Shown: positions 54,205 through 61,926 of the stretch, in pieces
Numbering within the stretch: position 1 is the stretch's first letter
How the letters are laid out: each line of letters starts with the position of its first letter
Origin: Chryseobacterium hagamense
GTDB lineage: Bacteria > Bacteroidota > Bacteroidia > Flavobacteriales > Weeksellaceae
DNA length: 64,000 bases
Direction of reading: 5' to 3'
NCBI RefSeq assembly: GCF_007991455.1
Contig: NZ_BJYJ01000015.1
Span: 53,426-117,425, forward strand
Position numbers and translations under genes: made by a program
Notes under the pieces: generated by a model
Seen by the model: the letters and a program-made list of their open reading frames with translations, nothing else
Told to the model about the DNA's origin: nothing
Databases searched by the model: none

Positions 54205-57114
54205 TTATTTTGAAGCAAGTACTTCTCTATCCGTGGTCGTTTTACCGTGCACTTCGTCTTCTTTTCCTGTTTTCAGGAAGTCATAGGCGATTGCCGATGC
54301 CACGAAGATGGATGAATACGTACCGAATCCGATACCGATCAACATGGCAAACATAAATCCTCTCAGGTTGTCTCCCCCGAAAATGAAGATTGCCAGGATT
54401 ACAAGGATGGTGGTGAATGAAGTGTTGAAGGTTCTACCCAGTGTGCTGGAAATAGAGTCGTCGAATAATCCCGCCAGGGTTAACGATTTCTTCTCTCTCA
54501 GGTATTCCCTGATTCTGTCGAAGATAATTACCGTATCATTGATGGAATACCCCAATACCGTAAGGATGGCCGCAACGAAATCCTGATTGATTTCCATATT
54601 GAACGGCATATACTTGTGAAGTAAAGAGTAAGCCCCAAGGATGATTACCGCATCGTGAAACAAAGCTGCAACGGCACCTAACGAGAACTGCCATTTTCTG
54701 AACCGTACCAGAATATAGATAAAAATCATTGCCAGTGCAGCAACTACCGCGTAGATTCCGTGGATCTGAATATCGTCGGCTACCGAAGGCCCTACCTTTT
54801 CAGAAGACACAATTCCTGCCTGATCTTTATCAGCGGATTTGAATTCTTTCAGCGTAGTTCCGGCAGGTAAGTTTGATTTTAAACCTTCAAACAGTTTCTG
54901 TTCTATAATCTGGTCAGCCTTCAGAGATTCGTCTTCGATCAGGTAATCGGTAGAAATCTTCAGCTGCTTTTCATTTCCGAAAGTTTTAGCTTCCACCGAA
55001 GAATTTTTCCCGTCTTCCGTTTTGAAGAGCGCTACTAATTTATCTTCAATATCTTCCGCTTTTACATTTTTATCGAATCTTACCACGTAATTCCTACCTC
55101 CAGTAAAATCGATTCCGTATTTAAAGCCGTGTGTAGCAATTGAAATAATACAGACGATCGTTAAAACAGCGGAGAAAATATAAGCGTATTTTCTTTTTCC
55201 GATGAAATCGATCCAGGTATTTCTGAACAGGTTCTTCGTTGCCGGAGTCCATACGGAAAGTCCTTTTCCTTTATTTAATCTTGAGAAGATCATGGCTCTT
55301 GAAAGAAGCACGGACGTAAATAGCGTCATTGCGATACCGATCATCAATGTCAATGCAAAACCTTTGATCGGTCCTGTCCCGAAGAAAAACAATACCACGG
55401 CCGTCAGGAAAGTCGTCGTGTGACCGTCAATGATGGCATTCAGTGCATGTTTGAAACCGTCTTTATATGCTTCAAGAATGCTTTTCCCTGCAAACAATTC
55501 TTCTTTGGTCCTTTCATAGATAATCACATTCGTGTCGACGGCAACCGCCATCGTCAGAACGATACCGGCGATACCGGGAAGGGTAAGCGTAAAGTCACCG
55601 GAATCCATAATTCCGAAAATATAGAATAAGTTGATGATCATGGCAATTACCGCATAAACCCCAGCTCCACCGTAGTAGAAAATGATGTAAACGATGATGA
55701 TGGCAAATGCGATGATAAATGACATTAAACCGGAATCAATAGCTTCCTGACCTAAAGACGGACCTACTACCGTAGCCTGAACTACTTTTGCACCGGCAGG
55801 CAGTTTACCTGCTCCCAAAACGTCTACCAATTCCTTTGCTTCTTCCTGGGAGAAGTTACCGGAGATCTGGGTTCTACCGTTCGGAATGGCATTTACAACG
55901 TTAGGTGCGGTATATACTCTGTTGTCCAGGGTTACCGCTACCGGCTTCCCTACGTTTTTCTCGGTAAGGGTTTTCCACTCCTTTGCGCCTTTGGAATCCA
56001 TCTGCATGTCTACCACTACCCGGCTCAGTTCGTCATAACCGATGCTTGCGCTTTCTACGGCACCGTCTACCGGAGCTTTCTGGTTGATGTTTCCTCTTAC
56101 GGCATACAATACTAGGCTTTCAGCATCTGCAGCTTCCGGCTTGTATCCCCACATAAACTGGGTATATTTGATGTTGGCAGGACGTAAAGACTGAGCCACT
56201 TTGCTGTTCAGGATCTTGTTCACTGCAGCGGTGTCCGATAATTTTACGTTGGCTACCCCGTTTGTTCTTAATTTGTCGATGTGCAGAAGATTCATGAAGT
56301 TCGTGCTTTTGGCCACGCCCATAGAATCCCCTTTTGCAGCAACAGCTGAGGTCAGGGTCTGGAAGTAAGGAGCCACTTCAGGAACCTGCTGTACTTCCCA
56401 GAACTGAAGTTTTGCAGACGTCTGAAGCATCTTTTTCACTTTATCGATGTCTTTCATCCCCGGCATTTCCACAGAGATCCTGGCGGTACCGGGAACCCTC
56501 TGTACGTTTGGCTGAATCGCCCCCAGCTTATCGATTCTGGTTCGTATTACTTCGAAAGCCGTTCCAACAGATGCATCGATTTTTCTTTTAACGATGTTTT
56601 TTACCTGATCATCAGGCGTATTGTACTTCACCTCCGTCAGCGTGGTATTTCCGAAAAGTTCCGGATCCGCCAGCTTCAGGTTTGTGCCTTTAGCCTTATT
56701 GATTGCATCGAACTGATCAAAGAAATTGTCGATGTAAGACTTTGTGGAATTCTTCTGAACTTCATCCGTCTTGTTCAAAGCCTCGATCAGGATCGGGTTG
56801 GTGGAATAACCGGTCAGGTCATTCACAAGATCCCTCTGGTTGATTTCCAAAAGAACGTTGATCCCTCCTTTCAGGTCAAGACCGAGTTTCATCTCTTTTT
56901 CCTGGGCTTTGGTGTAATAAAGTTTAGTGAATCCCAGATTCAGCGTATCCTTAGAAAGTTTTGCAATTTCTTTCTGATACTTTTCCGGATTGTCTCCTGC
57001 AACAGCAGTTGCCTGCTTTTCAATTTTGCTGGCGTACCATGTTGGTAATAGCTCGTTTAAGCAAATTAACCCTAGTACAATAGCAACAATTGTAATAAGT
57101 CCTTTTCCTTGCAT
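54205..57114 (-). CDS. secDF: Fused protein translocase subunit SecDF
   Basis: This is a 969-residue membrane protein in which SecD and SecF are joined, as usual in Bacteroidota. The SecD half has GLDLKGGINVLLEI near residue 78, the large periplasmic P1 domain, and AVAVDTNVIIYERTKEE. The SecF half has FKYGIDFTGGRNYVVRF and LGYSINDTVIIFDRIREYL. It uses the proton gradient to pull proteins through SecYEG. It is a single-gene unit. Confidence 0.96.
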   Translation of the reverse strand: MQGKGLITIVAIVLGLICLNELLPTWYASKIEKQATAVAGDNPEKYQKEIAKLSKDTLNLGFTKLYYTKAQEKEMKLGLDLKGGINVLLEINQRDLVNDLTGYSTNPILIEALNKTDEVQKNSTKSYIDNFFDQFDAINKAKGTNLKLADPELFGNTTLTEVKYNTPDDQVKNIVKRKIDASVGTAFEVIRTRIDKLGAIQPNVQRVPGTARISVEMPGMKDIDKVKKMLQTSAKLQFWEVQQVPEVAPYFQTLTSAVAAKGDSMGVAKSTNFMNLLHIDKLRTNGVANVKLSDTAAVNKILNSKVAQSLRPANIKYTQFMWGYKPEAADAESLVLYAVRGNINQKAPVDGAVESASIGYDELSRVVVDMQMDSKGAKEWKTLTEKNVGKPVAVTLDNRVYTAPNVVNAIPNGRTQISGNFSQEEAKELVDVLGAGKLPAGAKVVQATVVGPSLGQEAIDSGLMSFIIAFAIIIVYIIFYYGGAGVYAVIAMIINLFYIFGIMDSGDFTLTLPGIAGIVLTMAVAVDTNVIIYERTKEELFAGKSILEAYKDGFKHALNAIIDGHTTTFLTAVVLFFFGTGPIKGFALTLMIGIAMTLFTSVLLSRAMIFSRLNKGKGLSVWTPATKNLFRNTWIDFIGKRKYAYIFSAVLTIVCIISIATHGFKYGIDFTGGRNYVVRFDKNVKAEDIEDKLVALFKTEDGKNSSVEAKTFGNEKQLKISTDYLIEDESLKADQIIEQKLFEGLKSNLPAGTTLKEFKSADKDQAGIVSSEKVGPSVADDIQIHGIYAVVAALAMIFIYILVRFRKWQFSLGAVAALFHDAVIILGAYSLLHKYMPFNMEINQDFVAAILTVLGYSINDTVIIFDRIREYLREKKSLTLAGLFDDSISSTLGRTFNTSFTTILVILAIFIFGGDNLRGFMFAMLIGIGFGTYSSIFVASAIAYDFLKTGKEDEVHGKTTTDREVLASK

Positions 57115-57143
57115 TTTGTTATAACTACGTTAAATTAAGTCGG

Positions 57144-57174
57144 CAAATATAATCATTTTCTTGAATTTTATGAA
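57144..57174 (-). promoter_or_regulatory. Probable promoter of secDF
   Basis: On the minus strand TATATTTG (57151-57144) is a full -7 match; 19 bases upstream is TTCA, a poor -33. The ATG is 30 bases downstream. Confidence 0.5.
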
Positions 57175-57327
57175 TTTTAAGTACAGAAATCGTTTATTTT
57201 CAGACCTATTGGCAGTCTTATTTTTATTGAAGATTCAATAATCCTGCTGTGGTATTTTAATAAAGTTTTCAATGCTTCATTGGTATGGAATTTTCATTCA
57301 GTTTAATGCACTAAATATCAAAATATT

Positions 57328-58695
57328 ATGAAAAAATTACTTTTTTGCGCAGGTATTTTTTCTTCCTTTATGTTTAATGCCCAAAGCATTACGCTGGAAG
57401 AATTTGCCACCGGGCTCACCGCACCCGTAGAAATCACCCATGCGAACGACAGCCGGATGTTCGTTGTCCAGCAAAACGGAATCATTAAAATTTTACAGGC
57501 CAATGGAACAGTAAATTCTACTAATTTTTTAAACATCAGCACAAAAATCACTTACGGAGGAGAAAGAGGCCTTCTGGGATTAGCTTTCCACCCGCAATAC
57601 CCGACGAACGGGTATTTTTTTGTTTATTACAATGACACCAACGGAAATATCACGGTAGCGCGGTACACCAGAAGCACCGCCAATCCGGATGTTGCCGATC
57701 CTTCAACGGAGAAGATTATTCTGAACCTGCCCAAACCTTTCGACAACCACAATGGCGGAAGCATCCACTTTGCACCCGACGGCTATCTGTGGATCGTAAC
57801 CGGTGACGGCGGCAGCGGCGGGGATCCGAACAACAATGCCCAGAACAAAAATTCACTGCTGGGAAAACTGCTGAGGCTGGACATTAATTCTACCGGAGCC
57901 TACAACATCCCGGCGGGAAATCCTTTTGTAGGGATTGACGGAGCTGATGAAGTCTGGGCTTACGGGCTGAGGAACGCCTGGAAGTTTAATTTCGATACCG
58001 CTTCCGGCAATGTCATGATTGCAGATGTGGGCCAGGGACAGATTGAAGAGATCAACCGGATGCCGCTGACCCAGGCGGGAATCAATTACGGCTGGCGATG
58101 CTATGAAGGGAATAACGCTTACAATACAGCGGGCTGTGCCGCACAGTCCACCATGACGTTCCCAGTAGCCGCTTATGACCATTCGGGAGGAAAGTGTTCG
58201 ATTACCGGAGGATATGTGTATCGCGGAACACAGTATCCGGCTCTGCAGGGAAGGTACTTTTTTGCCGATTACTGTTCTACCCAGATCGGGAGCCTGAATG
58301 CTGATGATTCGATCACCTGGTCTGCCCCGTCTTCCGGAAATAATTTTTCCACCTTTGGGGTAAACAGTCAGAATGAGCTTTTCGTAGCAGCCGTCAACAA
58401 CGGAAAAATTTTCAGGCTGACCACTTCGGCAGTACTGGGAACACAGGAAAGCGATCTTTCAACCCCAATAAAAGTATATCCTAATCCGGCTTCAAAAACC
58501 GTTTTCATCGAAGGGGTAAAAGATAAGAATGCAACCATTGAAATCATCAATTTCGAAGGACGAAAGGTATTGGAGCAGGGAAAAATTGAAAAGGACAACA
58601 GCCTTAATATTTCAGGGATCCCGGCCGGGGCTTATCTCATCAACATCAATTCAGGAAATCTTAAATCTTACAGCAAAAAATTAATTATTAAATAA
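57328..58695 (+). CDS. Secreted PQQ-type sugar dehydrogenase with T9SS sorting domain
   Basis: This is a 455-residue protein. The signal peptide is MKKLLFCAGIFSSFMFNAQS. Residues ~25-365 form a six-bladed propeller of the glucose/sorbosone dehydrogenase family (GLLGLAFHPQYPTNGYFFVYY, DNHNGGSIHFAPDGYLWIVTGDGG, WAYGLRNAWKFNFD). The last ~75 residues are a type A T9SS sorting domain (IKVYPNPASKTVFIEG, then SGIPAGAYLININSG). It should be exported to the cell surface by type IX secretion. The sugar substrate is unknown. Confidence 0.92.
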   Translation: MKKLLFCAGIFSSFMFNAQSITLEEFATGLTAPVEITHANDSRMFVVQQNGIIKILQANGTVNSTNFLNISTKITYGGERGLLGLAFHPQYPTNGYFFVYYNDTNGNITVARYTRSTANPDVADPSTEKIILNLPKPFDNHNGGSIHFAPDGYLWIVTGDGGSGGDPNNNAQNKNSLLGKLLRLDINSTGAYNIPAGNPFVGIDGADEVWAYGLRNAWKFNFDTASGNVMIADVGQGQIEEINRMPLTQAGINYGWRCYEGNNAYNTAGCAAQSTMTFPVAAYDHSGGKCSITGGYVYRGTQYPALQGRYFFADYCSTQIGSLNADDSITWSAPSSGNNFSTFGVNSQNELFVAAVNNGKIFRLTTSAVLGTQESDLSTPIKVYPNPASKTVFIEGVKDKNATIEIINFEGRKVLEQGKIEKDNSLNISGIPAGAYLININSGNLKSYSKKLIIK

Positions 58696-58716
58696 TTTTT
58701 TTTTCGCATAATTTAC

Positions 58717-58755
58717 AGAGCCTCATTCATCTTATTTTGATTGAGGCTTTTTTAA
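58717..58755 (+). terminator. Terminator of the sugar dehydrogenase gene
   Basis: agcctca / tgaggct arms with a loop of about 16 bases are followed by six T. It overlaps the 3' end of the converging membrane-protein gene. Confidence 0.65.
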
Positions 58756-59937
58756 CAGGTAAAGCATCAAAAACAGAGGCAGGATAAGAATCAGCTTAAC
58801 GGGTAGAGAGAACCGCTCCGTCTCTTCATCAAAAAGTACATTCGGACTCAGGGTGACCAGCAGGAAAGAGATTATAAAAAAAACCAGTTCCGGTATGGAA
58901 AGGATATCTGTTTCTGCCCTCTTGAATCTGAATTTCAGACCCAGGACCCAAAAGCCCAGGAACAGGATCATAAAAGGAAAAGTCCAGATCCGGTAGGTAT
59001 CATAGGCAATGGAATGCATGAGTAAAGGGATTGATGAGACTGCTGCCAGCAAAATAAATATGCCAATATTTCCTTTTAGCCTGAACTCTTTAAGCACCAT
59101 CCACAATAAAAAGAGCATGGGAATTCCGTAAAATACCGTGGCTTTCGAAATAAATACCCTTTGGATAAAATGGCTTCTCTGTTCCTGAAAAGAGAGGCTG
59201 AAACGCTGTGTATAAGCTGAGGTTACGGATCGGGCAACATTTTCCGGAATAAACGGAATGCTTTTCAGATAGTTAAATACCGTCGTAACGCAATCACCTC
59301 CTTCCCGCTCATGAAACCACGACAGAAAGATTAAAGATAAAACCGGTAATCCCAGGAAGGCTATTATCTTCTTTATCATTCCGGGCGAAAAAATATTTTT
59401 AAAGGAAAACGCCTGGGCCGGGCTTTCAAAAACCAGCAAAGCAAAAGTACTTACGGGCAGCATCAGGAAAAAAGTAATTTCGTGGATGAAAACGCTGAAT
59501 CCTGCAATCAATGACGCCAATACAAACTTTTTTCTTCTGATTAAATAAATAACGGGCAGGGTCAGCAGAAACACCACATGTTCCAGGTAGCCGATGAGAT
59601 GGGCGGAGAATATGATATACTGCGACAGCAGGAAGATCACGAAAAACAAGACCGTATGAATGCTTTTTTCCCTTCTGAAAGTTTCCCTGACGGCAATTCC
59701 TATGACAGCCGCATACAGCAAAAGCAGGATGGCAACAGAGAGAATAAAAACAGAAGATTCGTCCTTCCGGAAAAACCATCCGAAAATTTCACCACCCAGC
59801 CCGCGTTTGATAAACCCGAACCGGTAATCCATCATCCAGTGCGATTCTGACCATTTGTTGGGAAACCTGGCCGTTTTTGCAACACTGAAAAGCAAAGCAT
59901 ACAAATAGGTCAAAAATAAAAGAAGCTTCCTGCCCAT
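58732..59937 (-). CDS. Hypothetical polytopic membrane protein
   Basis: This is a 401-residue protein with about nine to ten helices and a conserved-looking segment WMMDYRFGFIKRGLGGEIFG after the first helix. That segment, acidic and basic residues beside a helix start, recalls GT-C-like glycosyltransferases or polymerases, but I do not recognise a family. The end of the protein is hydrophobic with a short basic tail. It starts four bases after the hemN stop, so it is co-transcribed with hemN. Confidence 0.7.
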   Translation of the reverse strand: MGRKLLLFLTYLYALLFSVAKTARFPNKWSESHWMMDYRFGFIKRGLGGEIFGWFFRKDESSVFILSVAILLLLYAAVIGIAVRETFRREKSIHTVLFFVIFLLSQYIIFSAHLIGYLEHVVFLLTLPVIYLIRRKKFVLASLIAGFSVFIHEITFFLMLPVSTFALLVFESPAQAFSFKNIFSPGMIKKIIAFLGLPVLSLIFLSWFHEREGGDCVTTVFNYLKSIPFIPENVARSVTSAYTQRFSLSFQEQRSHFIQRVFISKATVFYGIPMLFLLWMVLKEFRLKGNIGIFILLAAVSSIPLLMHSIAYDTYRIWTFPFMILFLGFWVLGLKFRFKRAETDILSIPELVFFIISFLLVTLSPNVLFDEETERFSLPVKLILILPLFLMLYLLKKPQSK

Positions 59938-59940
59938 GCA

Positions 59941-61299
59941 TCAGATCGTCATGGAGAAAATGCGGGTTTCCGGCTTGTTCCTCATCATCCTCAGATCGAA
60001 AACCATAGCTACGTTTCTTGTAAAGGCTCTCCCCTTTTCAGTGATCTGGATGTGGGTACCATTGATTTCCACCAGCTCATCCTTTTCCATTTCCTTCAGC
60101 ATTTCAAAAGCATTCTGCAGCTCGGGGAATGAATGATGAACATCAAAAGTAGTTTCCAGCTGGCACATCAGGTTCAGGATATGCCTTCTTACGGTAAGAT
60201 CCTCCTCATTTAAAATATGTCCCTTTACTACCGGAATATCACCTTCCTCTACCATTTTCTGATATTCTTCCACGGTTTTTACGTTCTGTGCAAAAGCATA
60301 CCATGAATCCGAAATGGCAGACATTCCCAGGCCAACCATCAATTGGGTTTTGCTTGAGGTGTAGCCCATAAAATTCCGGTGCAGCTTTTTCCGGATCAGC
60401 GACTGGTAGAGGTCATCATGTTCCAGAGAGAAATGGTCCATCCCGACTTCGATATAGCCCAGCTCTTCCAGTAACTTTTTACCGTCTTCATACAAACGCC
60501 GTTTTTCTTCACCGCTTGGCAGGTCGTTTTCATCGAACCCTCTCTGACCAACTCCTTTTACCCACGGCACGTGTGCGTAGGAATAGAAAGCCAGACGGTC
60601 GGGTTTCAATTCCATTGTTTTGCGGATGGTATTTTCCATCGCTTCCCAGGTCTGGTGCGGCAATCCGAATACCAGGTCATGGCTGATGCCGCGGTACCCG
60701 ATTTCTTTTGCCCATTCCGTTACTTCCTTCACTTTTTCGAAAGTCTGGATCCGGTTGATGGCTTTCTGTACTTTCGGATCATAATCCTGAACGCCGAAGC
60801 TTACCCTTCTGAATCCTAAACCGTATAAGGTCTCCAGGTGTTCGCGGGTGGTATTGTTCGGATGGCCTTCAAAAGAAAACTCCTGATCTTCCGCAATCTC
60901 CACGGTTTCAAAAATCCCTTCCAGAAGGGCTTTCAGGTTCTGTGGTGAAAAGAACGTGGGAGTTCCGCCACCGAGGTGCAGTTCCTTCAGTTTAGGTTTC
61001 TCGCCGAACATGCGGAGATACAGCTGCCACTCCTTCAGTACGCTTTCCAGGTACGGGATTTCCACACTGTGCTGCTTGGTGATGCGCTTGTGGCAGGCAC
61101 AGAACGTACATAAAGCCTCACAGAAAGGAAGGTGGATATAAATGGAGATCCCTTCGTCTGCATTCGACTCCCTGAAAGTCCTGATCACACTCTGCTTCCA
61201 AAGCTCAGGCGAAAAAGAATGTTCGTCCCAGTAAGGAACAGTAGGATAAGAAGTGTAACGCGGGCCGGGAATATTATATTTATCGATTAAAGAATTCAT
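59941..61299 (-). CDS. hemN: Oxygen-independent coproporphyrinogen III oxidase
   Basis: This is a 452-residue radical SAM enzyme of haem synthesis. The frame opens at 61320; the ATG at 61299 (MNSLIDKYNIPGPRYTSYPT) is the HemN start. The 4Fe-4S Cys residues are 60, 64 and 67 in HLPFCEALCTFCAC, with the extra Cys69 that marks true HemN rather than HemW. LHLGGGTPTFF and the C-terminal HemN domain follow. It works without oxygen, so the organism makes haem under low oxygen. Confidence 0.94.
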   Translation of the reverse strand: MNSLIDKYNIPGPRYTSYPTVPYWDEHSFSPELWKQSVIRTFRESNADEGISIYIHLPFCEALCTFCACHKRITKQHSVEIPYLESVLKEWQLYLRMFGEKPKLKELHLGGGTPTFFSPQNLKALLEGIFETVEIAEDQEFSFEGHPNNTTREHLETLYGLGFRRVSFGVQDYDPKVQKAINRIQTFEKVKEVTEWAKEIGYRGISHDLVFGLPHQTWEAMENTIRKTMELKPDRLAFYSYAHVPWVKGVGQRGFDENDLPSGEEKRRLYEDGKKLLEELGYIEVGMDHFSLEHDDLYQSLIRKKLHRNFMGYTSSKTQLMVGLGMSAISDSWYAFAQNVKTVEEYQKMVEEGDIPVVKGHILNEEDLTVRRHILNLMCQLETTFDVHHSFPELQNAFEMLKEMEKDELVEINGTHIQITEKGRAFTRNVAMVFDLRMMRNKPETRIFSMTI

Positions 61300-61868
61300 T
61301 TTTAAAAATTTTAGCGTCAACGCTTATTAAAGTTTTACAATACAAAATTAAATATATCTGATGGATTTTGAATCATGAAATATATTAGGGATTTTTTTGA
61401 TATTTATAACGAGTCTAAATACGGAAGATCTGAATGGAATCCGGATGATGATTTACGGTATTTCGATACCATTGATAAAAATTAAATTTAACGTGAACTC
61501 GAAGAAGAACCGGAGTTAAGAGTCTGGAAGAGGGAAGCCGGATGCCGGAAGTCTGTCTTGTCAAAAATATAATCAGAGGTCTTGATCATCAAACTAAACA
61601 TTTTGTCATTCTATCAGGGGAAGTTCTTACTTAATCCTGAATAAACAGCCTTCGTTTTATTTTTAACCAAGGTTTGATTTATATTGTATTAAAGTCATGA
61701 AGGGGGCTTTCTACAGGATAGGATCAAATTCTATCAGAAACCTAAACCATTTACTCATTTAAATAAAAGAAATTTCTATTTGAAATCCTGATTGAATTAG
61801 CCATATTATTTTTAATTAAATAAATATCTGAATAGGATATTGATACGATCGAATTCACATTAAATTTA
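61300..61868. repeat. Spacer with long repeat copy 2
   Basis: Positions 61492-61655 are a long copy of the 14523-14690 repeat (gtgaac, ggaagagggaagccggatgc, cggaagt, gatcatcaaactaaa, cctgaataaa in the same order). The rest is A/T-rich. Only the small ORF at 61375 may be coding. Confidence 0.6.
61375..61485 (+). CDS. Possible 36-residue peptide
   Basis: ATG at 61375 opens a frame ending with TAA at 61483-61485. The product begins MKYIRDFFDIYNESKYGRS and continues EWNPDDDLRYFDTIDKN. It is soluble, acidic and of balanced composition, which looks more coding than random A/T-rich DNA. It is too short to match a family by eye. The long repeat copy begins seven bases after its stop, just as copy 1 begins after a real gene. 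Confidence 0.35.
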   Translation: MKYIRDFFDIYNESKYGRSEWNPDDDLRYFDTIDKN

Positions 61869-61872
61869 AAAA

Positions 61873-61901
61873 GCCGGATTCTTCTTACGAAAAAATCCGG
61901 C
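61873..61901 (-). terminator. Terminator of the repeat-rich surface protein gene
   Basis: Perfect arms gccggatt / aatccggc with a 13-base loop; on the minus strand TTTTT follows. Confidence 0.8.
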
Positions 61902-61926
61902 CCGGTTCCTTTGGCATGAAGGTATC

